From: JAEZDP01 sp044508265
GTDB taxonomy: Bacteria > Acidobacteriota > Vicinamibacteria > Vicinamibacterales > Vicinamibacteraceae
Direction of reading: 5' to 3'
DNA length: 19,097 nucleotides
Assembly (NCBI GenBank): GCA_044508265.1
Contig: JBIQIB010000086.1
Location: 1 to 19,097 of the forward strand
Positions within the stretch are counted from its first letter, which is position 1. Every line of letters starts with the position of its first letter. The translations under genes were made by a program, and so were the position numbers. Below the pieces are notes generated by a model, which saw nothing but the letters and a program-made list of their open reading frames with translations, was not told the DNA's origin and did no database searches. This document shows, piece after piece, positions 1-6,846 of this stretch.

Positions 1-53
1 GTGAGGGCGGCCGCACGGTGGGCGCCGGCACGATCACCGAGATCCTGGCCTAG
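1..53 (+). CDS. tuf: elongation factor Tu, C-terminal end (partial)
   Basis: Only the last 16 codons and the TAG stop at 51-53 are in the window, read from position 3. They translate to EGGRTVGAGTITEILA, which matches the conserved EF-Tu C-terminus (usually ending GRTVGAGVVTKI or a variant). EF-Tu is the GTPase that carries aminoacyl-tRNA to the ribosomal A site. Its position directly before rpsJ is the standard str/S10 junction, so rpsL, rpsG and fusA are expected further upstream. The tuf stop codon overlaps the AGGA ribosome-binding site of rpsJ (52-55). The identification rests on a short tail plus context. Confidence 0.9.
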   Translation, partial: EGGRTVGAGTITEILA

Positions 54-62
54 GAAACGACC

Positions 63-398
<336 letters not shown>

Positions 399-411
399 TC
401 GGCTCTCGGTA

Positions 412-434
412 GGGACGGCCCCCGGGCCGGTCCC
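412..434 (+). repeat. GC-rich inverted repeat downstream of rpsJ
   Basis: The arm GGGACGGCC pairs with GGCCGGTCCC, with one bulged G (429) and a short C/G loop. No T-tract follows, so it is not an ordinary intrinsic terminator. Its left arm is the same as that of the hairpin at 8235-8255, with a similar right arm. Confidence 0.6.
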
Positions 435-484
435 CTCACGAGCCTCACATCAGGGGTCGACGGTCGCGCCGCAGCCCAGCTGAA

Positions 485-500
485 GAAGCCGCCAGGCTTC
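485..500 (+). repeat. 6-bp hairpin upstream of rplC
   Basis: GAAGCC at 485-490 and GGCTTC at 495-500 form a perfect stem around a GCCA loop. It sits about 45 nt before the rplC start, within the long rpsJ-rplC leader. The function is unknown. Confidence 0.5.
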
Positions 501-543
501 GGGGGCGGGCGACGGCGGATGCGGACCCGGGAAGCGATAGGCA

Positions 544-1218
544 ATGGTTACGGGAATCATCGGGAAGAAGATCGGTATGACGCAGGTGTTCGGCGCCGAC
601 GGCGTCGTGACGCCGGTCACCGTGATCAAGGCCGGGCCCTGCGTGGTGGTGCAGACCAAGACGGTCGAGGGCGACGGCTACACGTCGGCCCAGATCGGCC
701 TCGTCGAGGGCCGTCCGGCGCGCGTGAACAAGGCGCTGGCGGGCCACTACGCGAAGGCCAACGTCCCGCCGACGCGCGTGCGGCGCGAGGTCGGCGTCGC
801 CGGTGACGGCGTGGTCGCGGGCTCCGAGGTGCTGGTCGACGGCGTGTTCGCCGACGGCGACGTCGTGGACGTCATCGGCACGTCGCGGGGGCATGGCTTC
901 CAGGGCGTGATGAAGCGGCACAACTTCGGCGGCGGCGCCGCGACGCACGGGTCGATGTTCCACCGGGCGCCGGGCTCGATTGGCGCCTCGTCGTACCCGT
1001 CGCGCGTCATCAAGGGCATGCGGGCGGCCGGCCACATGGGCTCCGATCGCGTGACCGTGCACAACCTCAAGGTCGTGCGCGTGGACGGCGACAACCACCT
1101 GCTGCTCGTCAAGGGCGCCGTGCCCGGGCCCCGCAACGGCTACGTGCTGGTGCGCAAGGCGAAGAAGGCCAAGCCGGTGCGCACGCCGCAGGCCCCCAAG
1201 CCCAAGGGCAAGAAGTAA
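544..1218 (+). CDS. rplC: 50S ribosomal protein L3
   Basis: Ribosomal protein L3 (224 aa, normal length) is an early assembly protein whose loop reaches the peptidyl transferase centre. Diagnostic segments are IGKKIGMTQVF near the N-terminus (residues 6-16), the SRGHGFQGVMKRHNF block (about 114-128), the HRAPGSIGASS loop (about 140-150) and GHMGSDRVTVHNLKVVRVD (about 161-179). The tail is Lys/Pro-rich. The start ATG has GGGAAG 9 nt upstream. It is followed after 12 nt by rplD. Confidence 0.98.
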   Translation: MVTGIIGKKIGMTQVFGADGVVTPVTVIKAGPCVVVQTKTVEGDGYTSAQIGLVEGRPARVNKALAGHYAKANVPPTRVRREVGVAGDGVVAGSEVLVDGVFADGDVVDVIGTSRGHGFQGVMKRHNFGGGAATHGSMFHRAPGSIGASSYPSRVIKGMRAAGHMGSDRVTVHNLKVVRVDGDNHLLLVKGAVPGPRNGYVLVRKAKKAKPVRTPQAPKPKGKK

Positions 1219-1230
1219 GGAATCACTGAG

Positions 1231-1851
1231 ATGACTCTCGACGTCGTCAATGCGAAGAACGAGAAGGTGGGCGCCCTCGACCTGCGCGAGGAGGTCTTCG
1301 GCGGCCGGGTGCGGAAGGGCCTCATCTGGGAGGCGGTCCGTCACGAGCAGGCCGAGGCCCGGCGCGGGACGCACGCCACGAAGAGCCGCGGCCTGGTGGC
1401 CGGCAGCGGCAAGAAGCTGTGGAAGCAGAAGGGCACCGGCCGCGCGCGCGTGAGCGACATCCGCAACTCGATCTGGCGCGGCGGCGGCACCGTGTTCGGT
1501 CCGAGCCCGCGCGATTACGGCTACGCCTTCCCGAAGAAGATGGCCAGGGGCGCGCTGCGCGACGCGCTGACGCAGAAGCTGCGTGACGGAGCCGTGGTGG
1601 CGGTGCAGGCCTTCGACGTGACGGAAGTGAAGACGGCCGCGGCCGCGCGGATGCTCAGGCAGCTCGGCCACACCCGCAAGTCCCTGGTGATCGACGTGCA
1701 GCCGAGCGACGACTTCGTGCTCTCGACGCGCAACATCCCGGGCGTCCGCCTCGTGCCCGCCAACCGGGTCACGGCGCGCGACGTGATGGACAGCACGACG
1801 ATCATCGCCAGCCAGGCGGCGCTCGAGCGTCTGCAGGAGGCGCTGGGCTAG
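1231..1851 (+). CDS. rplD: 50S ribosomal protein L4
   Basis: Ribosomal protein L4 (206 aa) lines the peptide exit tunnel with its extended loop. In E. coli it also represses the S10 operon; whether it does so here is not shown by the sequence. Recognisable parts are the tunnel loop with RRGTHATKSRGLVAGSGKK and WKQKGTGRARVSDIRNSIWRGGG (about residues 44-90), FGPSPRDY, and the C-terminal globular fold ending in a predicted helix. AAGGA at 1217-1221 overlaps the rplC stop and lies 9 nt before the ATG. The TAG stop is part of a small stem (1850-1862). Confidence 0.98.
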   Translation: MTLDVVNAKNEKVGALDLREEVFGGRVRKGLIWEAVRHEQAEARRGTHATKSRGLVAGSGKKLWKQKGTGRARVSDIRNSIWRGGGTVFGPSPRDYGYAFPKKMARGALRDALTQKLRDGAVVAVQAFDVTEVKTAAAARMLRQLGHTRKSLVIDVQPSDDFVLSTRNIPGVRLVPANRVTARDVMDSTTIIASQAALERLQEALG

Positions 1852-1862
1852 GCCGCGGGCCT
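1850..1862 (+). repeat. 5-bp hairpin overlapping the rplD stop codon
   Basis: AGGCC (1850-1854) pairs with GGCCT (1858-1862) around a GCG triloop. The stem begins within the TAG stop. It is short and could occur by chance in GC-rich DNA, but the arrangement recurs after rpsH with the same GCG loop. Confidence 0.35.
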
Positions 1863-1883
1863 GTCCGGCAGAAGGAGCGAGTC

Positions 1884-2174
1884 ATGAAGCTCACCGACGT
1901 CATTCGCCGTCCGCTGGTGACCGAGAAGAGCACGCTGCAGCGCGAGCTGACCAACGTGCTGGCCTTCGAGGTCGCGCGGGGCGCCACCAAGATCGAGATC
2001 GCGCGGGCCGTGGAGTCGCTGCTCGGCGCGAAGGTCGAGGACGTGCGCACGGCGCTGAATCACGGCAAGGTGAAGCGCCAGGGGCGTTTCAGCGGCCGCC
2101 GCAGCGACTGGAAGAAGGCCTACGTCCGGCTCAAGCCGGGCGAGAAGGTGCCCGACATCCTGGAGATCGCGTAA
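1884..2174 (+). CDS. rplW: 50S ribosomal protein L23
   Basis: Ribosomal protein L23 (96 aa, usual length) sits at the tunnel exit and is the docking site for trigger factor and SRP. The sequence carries the typical IRRPLVTEKST start, the middle ARAVESLLGAKVEDVRTALNHGK segment and GRRSDWKKAYVRLKPGEK near the C-terminus. AAGGAG (1872-1877) lies 6 nt before the ATG, a strong ribosome-binding site. It is followed after 15 nt by rplB, in the conserved L4-L23-L2 order. Confidence 0.98.
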   Translation: MKLTDVIRRPLVTEKSTLQRELTNVLAFEVARGATKIEIARAVESLLGAKVEDVRTALNHGKVKRQGRFSGRRSDWKKAYVRLKPGEKVPDILEIA

Positions 2175-2189
2175 GCGAGGAAGCGACCC

Positions 2190-3014
2190 ATGTCCGTTCG
2201 CAAGTACAAGCCCACATCGGCCGGCCGTCGGTTCCAGACGGTGCAGACGTTCGATGAGATCACGTCGACCGAGCCGTACAAGCCGCTCACCGAGCCGCTG
2301 AAGAAGTCGGGCGGCCGGAACAACACCGGTGCGCAGACGATCTGGTGGCGCGGCGGCGGCCACAAGCGCACGTACCGCGTGATCGACTTCAAGCGCGACA
2401 AGCACGGCATCCCGGCGCGCGTGACGACGGTCGAGTACGACCCGAACCGTTCGGCCCGGATCGCGCTGCTGTCGTATGCCGATGGCGAGAAGCGCTACAT
2501 CCTGCACCCGGCCGGCGTGAAGATCGGCGACTCGGTGACGTCGGGCCCGGATGTGGACATCCTGCCGGGCAACGCGCTGCCGCTGCGCAACATCCCGCTC
2601 GGGACGGTCGTGCACAACGTCGAGCTGCGTCCCGGCAAGGGCGGCCAGATGGCGCGCAGCGCGGGGGCGTCGGTACAGCTGGTGGCGAAGGAGAACGACT
2701 ACGCCACGCTGCGGATGCCGTCGAGCGAGGTGCGCCTGGTGAACCTCGAGTGCTACGCCACGATCGGCCAGGTCGGCAACGTGGAGCACGAGAACGTGAA
2801 GGTGGGCAAGGCCGGGCGCAGCCGCTGGAAGGGCAAGCGGCCGCACGTGCGCGGCGTCGCCATGAACCCGGTGGATCACCCGCTGGGCGGCGGCGAAGGC
2901 AAGACCTCGGGCGGCCGGCATCCGGTCACCCCGTGGGGTGTCCCAACGAAGGGCTACAAGACCCGCAGCCGCAAGTCGACGGATCGGTTCATCGTCACGC
3001 GGCGGCAGAAGTAA
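2190..3014 (+). CDS. rplB: 50S ribosomal protein L2
   Basis: Ribosomal protein L2 (274 aa) is required for subunit association and for peptidyl transferase centre integrity. Diagnostic regions are YKPTSAGRRFQT at the N-terminus, GRNNTGAQTIWWRGGGHKRTYR (about 45-66), the SH3-like domain with MARSAGASVQLVAKE (about 154-168), and the C-terminal MNPVDHPLGGGEGK plus RHPVTPWG. The histidine of the DHP motif (His230, E. coli His229 in mature numbering) is present, while the second histidine of the common DHPHGGG form is Leu232. GAGG at 2177-2180 lies 9 nt before the ATG. Confidence 0.98.
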   Translation: MSVRKYKPTSAGRRFQTVQTFDEITSTEPYKPLTEPLKKSGGRNNTGAQTIWWRGGGHKRTYRVIDFKRDKHGIPARVTTVEYDPNRSARIALLSYADGEKRYILHPAGVKIGDSVTSGPDVDILPGNALPLRNIPLGTVVHNVELRPGKGGQMARSAGASVQLVAKENDYATLRMPSSEVRLVNLECYATIGQVGNVEHENVKVGKAGRSRWKGKRPHVRGVAMNPVDHPLGGGEGKTSGGRHPVTPWGVPTKGYKTRSRKSTDRFIVTRRQK

Positions 3015-3020
3015 GGCGTC

Positions 3021-3299
3021 ATGAGCAGATCACTCAAGAAGGGCCCGTTCATCGACACGTCGCTCCTCGAGAAGATCGAGGCGATGAACACCGCCAACGA
3101 GAAGAAGGTCATCAAGACGTGGTCGCGCCGGTCGACCGTGATTCCCGAGATGATCGGGCACACGCTCGCGGTGCACAACGGCCGGAAGTTCGTGCCGGTG
3201 TACGTCACCGAGAACATGGTCGGGCACAAGCTCGGTGAGTTTGCCGCGACGCGGTCGTTCAAGGGACATCCGGTGAAGTCCGAGAAGGCCGGCAGGTAA
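3021..3299 (+). CDS. rpsS: 30S ribosomal protein S19
   Basis: Ribosomal protein S19 (92 aa, usual length) is in the 30S head beside S13 and contacts the A-site finger. The sequence reads MSRSLKKGPFID, then IKTWSRRSTVIPEMIGHTLAVHNG and the C-terminal VTENMVGHKLGEFAATRSFKGH, all standard S19 signatures. The AAGG ribosome-binding site at 3013-3016 overlaps the rplB TAA stop; the 6-nt gap suggests tight coupling to rplB. Confidence 0.98.
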   Translation: MSRSLKKGPFIDTSLLEKIEAMNTANEKKVIKTWSRRSTVIPEMIGHTLAVHNGRKFVPVYVTENMVGHKLGEFAATRSFKGHPVKSEKAGR

Positions 3300-3310
3300 G
3301 GGGAACGGAC

Positions 3311-3730
3311 ATGGTGGAAGCTCGAGCCACAGCGCGGTACGTCCGCACGTCCGCCCAGAAGGCGGGGCTGGTGCTGGATTTGATTCGCGGGCGCGACGTC
3401 AACGTGGCGCTCGCGACGCTGAAGTACTCGACCAAGGGCGTCTCGAAGGCGATCGAGAAGCTGCTGCAGTCGGCGGTGGCCAACGCGCAGCAGGCCGACG
3501 GCTTCGGCGGCGACGTCGAGCGGCTGTACGTGTCGGCGGCGTATGCCGACCAGGGCCCGTCGGCCAAGCGGATCCGTCCGGCCCCGATGGGGCGGGCGTT
3601 CCGCGTGCTGAAGCGGACGGCCCATCTGACGGTGGCGGTGACCGAGCGGCCCGTGCGGCGCCGGGCGCCGGCGGCGACGGCCACCAAGGGACGCGGGCGT
3701 CGCGCGGCGGCGTCGGCCGAGAGCAACTGA
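3311..3730 (+). CDS. rplV: 50S ribosomal protein L22 with basic C-terminal tail
   Basis: Ribosomal protein L22 lines the exit tunnel opposite L4. The core (about residues 1-113) shows ARYVRTSAQKAGLVLDLIRG, the AIEKLLQSAVANAQQ helix and the beta-hairpin stretch GPSAKRIRPAPMGRAFRVLKRTAH. The family is usually about 110-115 aa; here a further 26 residues rich in Arg, Ala and Thr (114-139) follow. Such lineage-specific basic tails probably contact rRNA on the surface, which is inference. AAGGGGA near 3298-3304 precedes the ATG. Confidence 0.97.
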   Translation: MVEARATARYVRTSAQKAGLVLDLIRGRDVNVALATLKYSTKGVSKAIEKLLQSAVANAQQADGFGGDVERLYVSAAYADQGPSAKRIRPAPMGRAFRVLKRTAHLTVAVTERPVRRRAPAATATKGRGRRAAASAESN

Positions 3731-3750
3731 GACGAAGGACGACAGACGCA

Positions 3751-4437
3751 ATGGGCCAGAAGGTTCACCCCTACGGATTCCGCCTCGGGTTCAACAAGAC
3801 GTGGCGCTCGCGCTGGTTCGCCGACAAGGACTACGCGAAGCTGCTGCACGAGGACCTGAAGCTGCGTGATCACCTCAAGCGGCGCTTCGCCCACGCGGGC
3901 GTCTCGAAGGTCGAGATCGAGCGGGCGGCCAACAAGCTGAAGGTCGACATCCACACCAGCCGGCCGGGCATCATCATCGGCCGGAAGGGCGCGGAGGTGG
4001 ACAAGCTGAAGGCCGAGGTCCAGAAGCGGACCAACCGCGAGGTGTTCATCAACATCCAGGAGATCCAGAAGCCGGAACTGGATGCGCAGCTGATCGCCGA
4101 GTCGGTGGCCATGCAGCTCGAGAAGCGCGTGGCGTTCCGCCGCGCGATGCGCAAGGCCGTGGAGTCGGCGCTGCGGTTCGGCGCCCGCGGGATCAAGGTG
4201 CGGGTGTCGGGGCGCCTGAACGGCGCGGAGATCGCGCGCTCGGAGTGGTACCTGCACGGCCAGCTGCCGCTGCAGACGCTGCGCGCCGACATCGACTACG
4301 GGTTTGCCGAGGCGCGCACGACCTACGGGGTGATCGGCGTCAAGACCTGGCTGTACCAGGGCGAGCGTCTGGTCCCGCGGTTCGGGCGTGAAGAGGAATA
4401 CCGGGCCCCGCGGCGTGGAGCCGGGGTTCGCGGGTAA
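3751..4437 (+). CDS. rpsC: 30S ribosomal protein S3
   Basis: Ribosomal protein S3 (228 aa) forms part of the mRNA entry channel with S4 and S5. It begins MGQKVHPYGFRLGFNKTWRSRWF, contains a type II KH domain with the GRKG loop in the GIIIGRKGAEVDKL stretch (about 72-85), and then the C-terminal domain with RAMRKAVESALRFGARGIKV, SGRLNGAEIARSEWY and TTYGVIGVKTWLYQGE. GAAGGA at 3734-3739 precedes the ATG by 11 nt. The C-terminus is short and Arg/Gly-rich, a normal feature. Confidence 0.98.
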   Translation: MGQKVHPYGFRLGFNKTWRSRWFADKDYAKLLHEDLKLRDHLKRRFAHAGVSKVEIERAANKLKVDIHTSRPGIIIGRKGAEVDKLKAEVQKRTNREVFINIQEIQKPELDAQLIAESVAMQLEKRVAFRRAMRKAVESALRFGARGIKVRVSGRLNGAEIARSEWYLHGQLPLQTLRADIDYGFAEARTTYGVIGVKTWLYQGERLVPRFGREEEYRAPRRGAGVRG

Positions 4438-4442
4438 CGACG

Positions 4443-4462
4443 GCCGGGCGGCGCAGGCCGGC
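4443..4462 (+). repeat. 5-bp inverted repeat in the rpsC-rplP gap
   Basis: GCCGG (4443-4447) pairs with CCGGC (4458-4462) across a 10-nt loop. It lies just after the rpsC stop in a 45-nt gap. It is weak by itself, but consistent with the other intergenic stems in this operon. Confidence 0.3.
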
Positions 4463-4482
4463 GGACGAGGGAAGTAACTGCC

Positions 4483-4905
4483 ATGTTGATGCCGAAGAAG
4501 GTCAAGTACCGCAAGGTGCAGCGCGGGCGCATGCGGGGCAAGGCCTGGCGCGGGTCCGATGTCTCCTTCGGGGACTACGGGCTGAAGGCGCTGGAGCCGT
4601 GCTGGTTGACGGCCCGCCAGATCGAGGCGGCCCGTATCGCGATGACGCGCTTCATCAAGCGCGGCGGCAAGATCTGGATCCGGGTGTTCCCCGACAAGCC
4701 GATCACCAAGAAGCCGCAGGAGACGCGGATGGGCAAGGGCAAGGGCGCGCCTGACTCGTGGGTCGCCGTGGTCAAGCCCGGCCGCATCCTCTTCGAGATG
4801 GAAGGCGTGGACGAGCCGACGGCCCGTCGCGCGATGGAGCTGGCGGCGGCCAAGCTGCCCGTCCACACCAAGTTCGCGACGCGGTTCGCGCAGGAGCAGG
4901 CGTGA
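4483..4905 (+). CDS. rplP: 50S ribosomal protein L16
   Basis: Ribosomal protein L16 (140 aa) helps form the A-site tRNA elbow contact on the 50S subunit. The sequence begins MLMPKKVKYRKVQRGRMRG and carries the typical FGDYGLKALEPCWLTARQIEAAR, GGKIWIRVFPDKP and MGKGKGAPDSWVAVVKPGRILFEMEGV blocks. GAGGGA at 4467-4472 is 10 nt before the first ATG and 16 nt before the second (4489), which favours the first. Its TGA stop overlaps the rpmC ATG by one base. Confidence 0.98.
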   Translation: MLMPKKVKYRKVQRGRMRGKAWRGSDVSFGDYGLKALEPCWLTARQIEAARIAMTRFIKRGGKIWIRVFPDKPITKKPQETRMGKGKGAPDSWVAVVKPGRILFEMEGVDEPTARRAMELAAAKLPVHTKFATRFAQEQA

Positions 4906-5099
4906 TGGCCAAGGCAGCCGAGTTGAGGGACATGGACGTCGACGACCTCCGGCGCCGGGCGGACGAGCTCGATCACGAGCTGTTCCAGCTGCGCATCCGG
5001 AAGGCGATGGGGCAGCTCGACAAGCCGCTCAAGCTGCGCGAGGTGCGCCGCGACGTGGCGCGCATCAAGACGGTGCTGCGGCAGAAGGCGGACCGCTGA
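4905..5099 (+). CDS. rpmC: 50S ribosomal protein L29
   Basis: Ribosomal protein L29 (64 aa, usual 60-70) is a two-helix protein near the tunnel exit, next to L23. The sequence MAKAAELRDMDVDDLRRRAD, then ELFQLRIRKAMGQLDKPLKL and REVRRDVARIKTVLRQK matches the family along its whole length. Its ATG overlaps the rplP stop (TGATG), with AGGAG at 4892-4896 placed 8 nt upstream. A longer reading from 4758 in this frame runs through rplP and is not supported. Confidence 0.96.
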   Translation: MAKAAELRDMDVDDLRRRADELDHELFQLRIRKAMGQLDKPLKLREVRRDVARIKTVLRQKADR

Positions 5100-5111
5100 C
5101 GCCTGGGGCGT
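5099..5111 (+). repeat. 5-bp hairpin at the rpmC stop codon
   Basis: ACGCC (5099-5103) and GGCGT (5107-5111) pair around a TGG triloop. The stem includes the last base of the TGA stop. It is the only clear structure in the 41-nt rpmC-rpsQ gap. Confidence 0.35.
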
Positions 5112-5140
5112 GAAGCGGCGAGAGACAGCGGAATCGAGTT

Positions 5141-5389
5141 ATGGCAGCCAAGGCAGAGATCTTCGGGACGGTCGTCAGCGACAGCATGGACAAGGGCGTC
5201 GTCGTGGCGGTGACGCGGCAGGTGCGTCATGGGATCTACGGGAAGACCCAGCGCAAGACGTCGCGGTTCATGGCGCACGACGAGGCCAACGACGCCAAGA
5301 TCGGCGATCGCGTCGCGATCGTCGAGAGCCGGCCCCTGAGCCGGCGCAAGCGCTGGGTCGTCACGCGTGTCGTCGAGAAGGCCAGGTAG
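5141..5389 (+). CDS. rpsQ: 30S ribosomal protein S17
   Basis: Ribosomal protein S17 (82 aa) is a primary 16S rRNA binder with an OB fold. It shows FGTVVSDSMDKGVVVAVTR near the N-terminus, HGIYGKTQRKTSRFMAHDEAN in the middle and IGDRVAIVESRPLSRRKRWVVTRVVEKAR at the C-terminus, all standard. The ribosome-binding site is weak (GCGGAA or GAG upstream), unusual within this block. It closes the S10-type cluster; rplN follows after 18 nt. Confidence 0.98.
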   Translation: MAAKAEIFGTVVSDSMDKGVVVAVTRQVRHGIYGKTQRKTSRFMAHDEANDAKIGDRVAIVESRPLSRRKRWVVTRVVEKAR

Positions 5390-5407
5390 GGAGACAGGAG
5401 CGCACCC

Positions 5408-5776
5408 ATGGTTCAGATGCGATCAATCCTCGACGTGGCCGACAACTCCGGCGCCCGGAAGATCAGCGTGATCAACCCGGTGGGCGGGTCGACCGGACGC
5501 TACGCGCGGCTCGGCGACATCGTCACCGCGTCGGTGAAGGAAGCGGCCCCCGACGGCAACGTGAAGAAGGGGCAGGTGGTGAAGGCCGTCATCGTGCGCA
5601 CGCGCAAGGAGCAGCGGCGCCGCGATGGCAGCTACATCCGGTTCGACAGGAATGCCGCCGTGCTGGTGAAAGACGACGGCGAGCCGATCGGCACGCGTGT
5701 GTTCGGCCCGGTGGCGCGTGAGCTGCGCGAGCGGCGATTCATGAAGATCATCTCGCTCGCGCCCGAGGTGCTGTGA
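5408..5776 (+). CDS. rplN: 50S ribosomal protein L14
   Basis: Ribosomal protein L14 (122 aa, exactly the usual length) sits at the subunit interface with L19. It opens MVQMRSILDVADNSGARKI and contains GDIVTASVKEAAPDGNVKKGQVVKAVIVRT, DGSYIRFDRNAAVLVKDDGEPIG and GPVARELRERRFMKIISLAPEVL. AGGAG at 5396-5400 lies 7 nt before the ATG. It is the first gene of the spc-type part. Its TGA stop lies 2 nt before the rplX ATG. Confidence 0.98.
   Translation: MVQMRSILDVADNSGARKISVINPVGGSTGRYARLGDIVTASVKEAAPDGNVKKGQVVKAVIVRTRKEQRRRDGSYIRFDRNAAVLVKDDGEPIGTRVFGPVARELRERRFMKIISLAPEVL
5765..5770 (+). promoter_or_regulatory. ribosome-binding site that decides the rplX start
   Basis: GAGGTG lies 8 nt before ATG 5779 but only 2 nt before the alternative GTG at 5773. 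The spacing favours the ATG. Confidence 0.55.
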
Positions 5777-5778
5777 CG

Positions 5779-6108
5779 ATGGCTGGTTTGAAGCGGATTC
5801 GCAAGAACGACGAAGTGATCGTGATCGCCGGCCGGGACCGCGGCAAGCGGGGCCGGGTGACGCTCGTCGACACGGCGCGCAACCGGGTGGTGGTCGAGGG
5901 CGTGAACGTCGTGAAGCGCCACACGAAGCCCAACCCGCAGCGGAACATCCAGGGCGGCATCGTCGAGCAGGAGGCGTCCATCCACGCGTCCAACGTGATG
6001 CTGTGGGACCCCGAGGCCGGCAAGGGCACGCGCGTGGGATTCCAGACGCTCGAGGACGGGCGGAAGGTGCGTATCGGCCGCAGGAGCGGCGGGGTGATTG
6101 ACAAATGA
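5779..6108 (+). CDS. rplX: 50S ribosomal protein L24
   Basis: Ribosomal protein L24 (109 aa) initiates 50S assembly by binding 23S rRNA domain I. It contains an N-terminal KOW motif (KRIRKNDEVIVIAGRDRGKRGRV, about 5-27), then VEGVNVVKRHTKPNPQ and GGIVEQEASIHASNVML, typical of the family. The ATG at 5779 is preferred because GAGGTG lies 8 nt upstream; a GTG at 5773 would overlap the rplN stop and add two residues. Its TGA stop overlaps the rplE ATG (ATGA). Confidence 0.96.
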   Translation: MAGLKRIRKNDEVIVIAGRDRGKRGRVTLVDTARNRVVVEGVNVVKRHTKPNPQRNIQGGIVEQEASIHASNVMLWDPEAGKGTRVGFQTLEDGRKVRIGRRSGGVIDK

Positions 6109-6647
6109 GTCGGCTGAAGCAGCGCTATACCGACGAGGCGGTGCCGGCCCTGTTGAAGGAGTTCGGGTACGCCAACGTGATGGCCATCCCGAAGATCACC
6201 AAGGTGGTCATCAACATGGGGCTCGGCGAGGCGACGCAGAACGCGAAGATCGTGGAGACGGCGTCCGAGGAGCTCGGGCGCATCACCGGCCAGAAGGCGG
6301 TCGTGACGCGGGCGCGCAAGTCGATCGCGTCGTTCCGGCTGCGTGAGGGCATGCCGATCGGCACGATGGTGACGCTGCGCGGCCGGCGCATGTACGACTT
6401 CCTCGACCGGCTGATCTCGATCGCCCTGCCGCGCGTGCGCGACTTCCGGGGCGTGCCGACCAAGGGCTTCGACGGCCGGGGCAACTACACGCTGGGCCTG
6501 AAGGACCAGCTGCTGTTCCCGGAGATCGATTACATGCGCGTCGACAAGACGCGCGGGATGAACATCACCGTGGTGACGACGGCCACGACCGACGAGGAAT
6601 CGCGCCGGCTGCTGCAGCTGCTCGGCTTCCCGTTCAGGCAGAACTGA
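6105..6647 (+). CDS. rplE: 50S ribosomal protein L5
   Basis: Ribosomal protein L5 (180 aa, usual length) binds 5S rRNA and contacts P-site tRNA. Diagnostic blocks are IPKITKVVINMGLGEA (about 28-43), the LREGMPIGTMVTLRGRRMYDFLDRLISIALPRVRDFRG region (about 78-115), GRGNYTLGLKDQLLFPEIDY and the C-terminal TDEESRRLLQLLGFPF. ATGA overlap with the rplX stop suggests coupled translation. rpsN follows after one base. Confidence 0.98.
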   Translation: MSRLKQRYTDEAVPALLKEFGYANVMAIPKITKVVINMGLGEATQNAKIVETASEELGRITGQKAVVTRARKSIASFRLREGMPIGTMVTLRGRRMYDFLDRLISIALPRVRDFRGVPTKGFDGRGNYTLGLKDQLLFPEIDYMRVDKTRGMNITVVTTATTDEESRRLLQLLGFPFRQN

Positions 6648-6648
6648 C

Positions 6649-6834
6649 ATGGCAACGACCGCGAAGAAGGCGAAGGAACTCAAGACCCCGAAGTTCAAGG
6701 TGCGTCTGCGCAACCGCTGCAACCGGTGCGGGCGACCGCGCGCGTACCTGCGCAAGTTCGCGCTGTGCCGCCTCTGTTTCCGCGAGCTCTCGCTGCGAGG
6801 CGAGGTCGCGGGCGTGACCAAGAGCAGCTGGTAG
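6649..6834 (+). CDS. rpsN: 30S ribosomal protein S14, zinc-binding short form (type Z)
   Basis: Ribosomal protein S14 (61 aa) of the short, zinc-containing form, in the 30S head next to S3 and S10. Four cysteines in a C-x2-C...C-x2-C pattern are present at residues 24, 27, 40 and 43, the zinc ligands of the C+ form. The C-terminal CFRELSLRGEVAGVTKSSW is typical. Many proteobacteria instead have a longer zinc-free S14 of about 100 aa. Only one base separates it from rplE and no strong ribosome-binding site is seen, so it is probably coupled. Confidence 0.98.
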   Translation: MATTAKKAKELKTPKFKVRLRNRCNRCGRPRAYLRKFALCRLCFRELSLRGEVAGVTKSSW

Positions 6835-6846
6835 AGAGTGACTGGT

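Larger units (their letters stand above)
399..543 (+). promoter_or_regulatory. long structured rpsJ-rplC intergenic leader
   Basis: This 145-nt gap is the longest inside the ribosomal block; most neighbours are separated by 0-60 nt. It contains a GC-rich near-palindrome at 412-434 and a perfect 6-bp hairpin at 485-500. A possible alternative pairing joins CCCCT (432-436) to AGGGG (452-456), which would compete with the 3' arm of the first hairpin. GGGAAG at 529-534 is the likely rplC ribosome-binding site, 9 nt before the ATG. No credible small ORF or sigma-70-like promoter was recognised. A regulatory role, for instance L3/L4 feedback or attenuation, is inference only. Confidence 0.4.

Noticed and set aside
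412..434. Intrinsic terminator after rpsJ
   Set aside because: No T-tract follows and essential operon genes lie downstream; the same applies to the other intergenic stems.
445..1671. 408-aa open frame on the minus strand opposite rplC and rplD
   Set aside because: Composition is Arg/His/Ala-rich without any recognisable family; it is the usual antisense shadow of GC-rich coding DNA over two certain genes.
6838..6846. GTG start for rpsH at 6838
   Set aside because: Adds only three residues before the invariant MTDPIADML start and would lie within the likely binding-site region.
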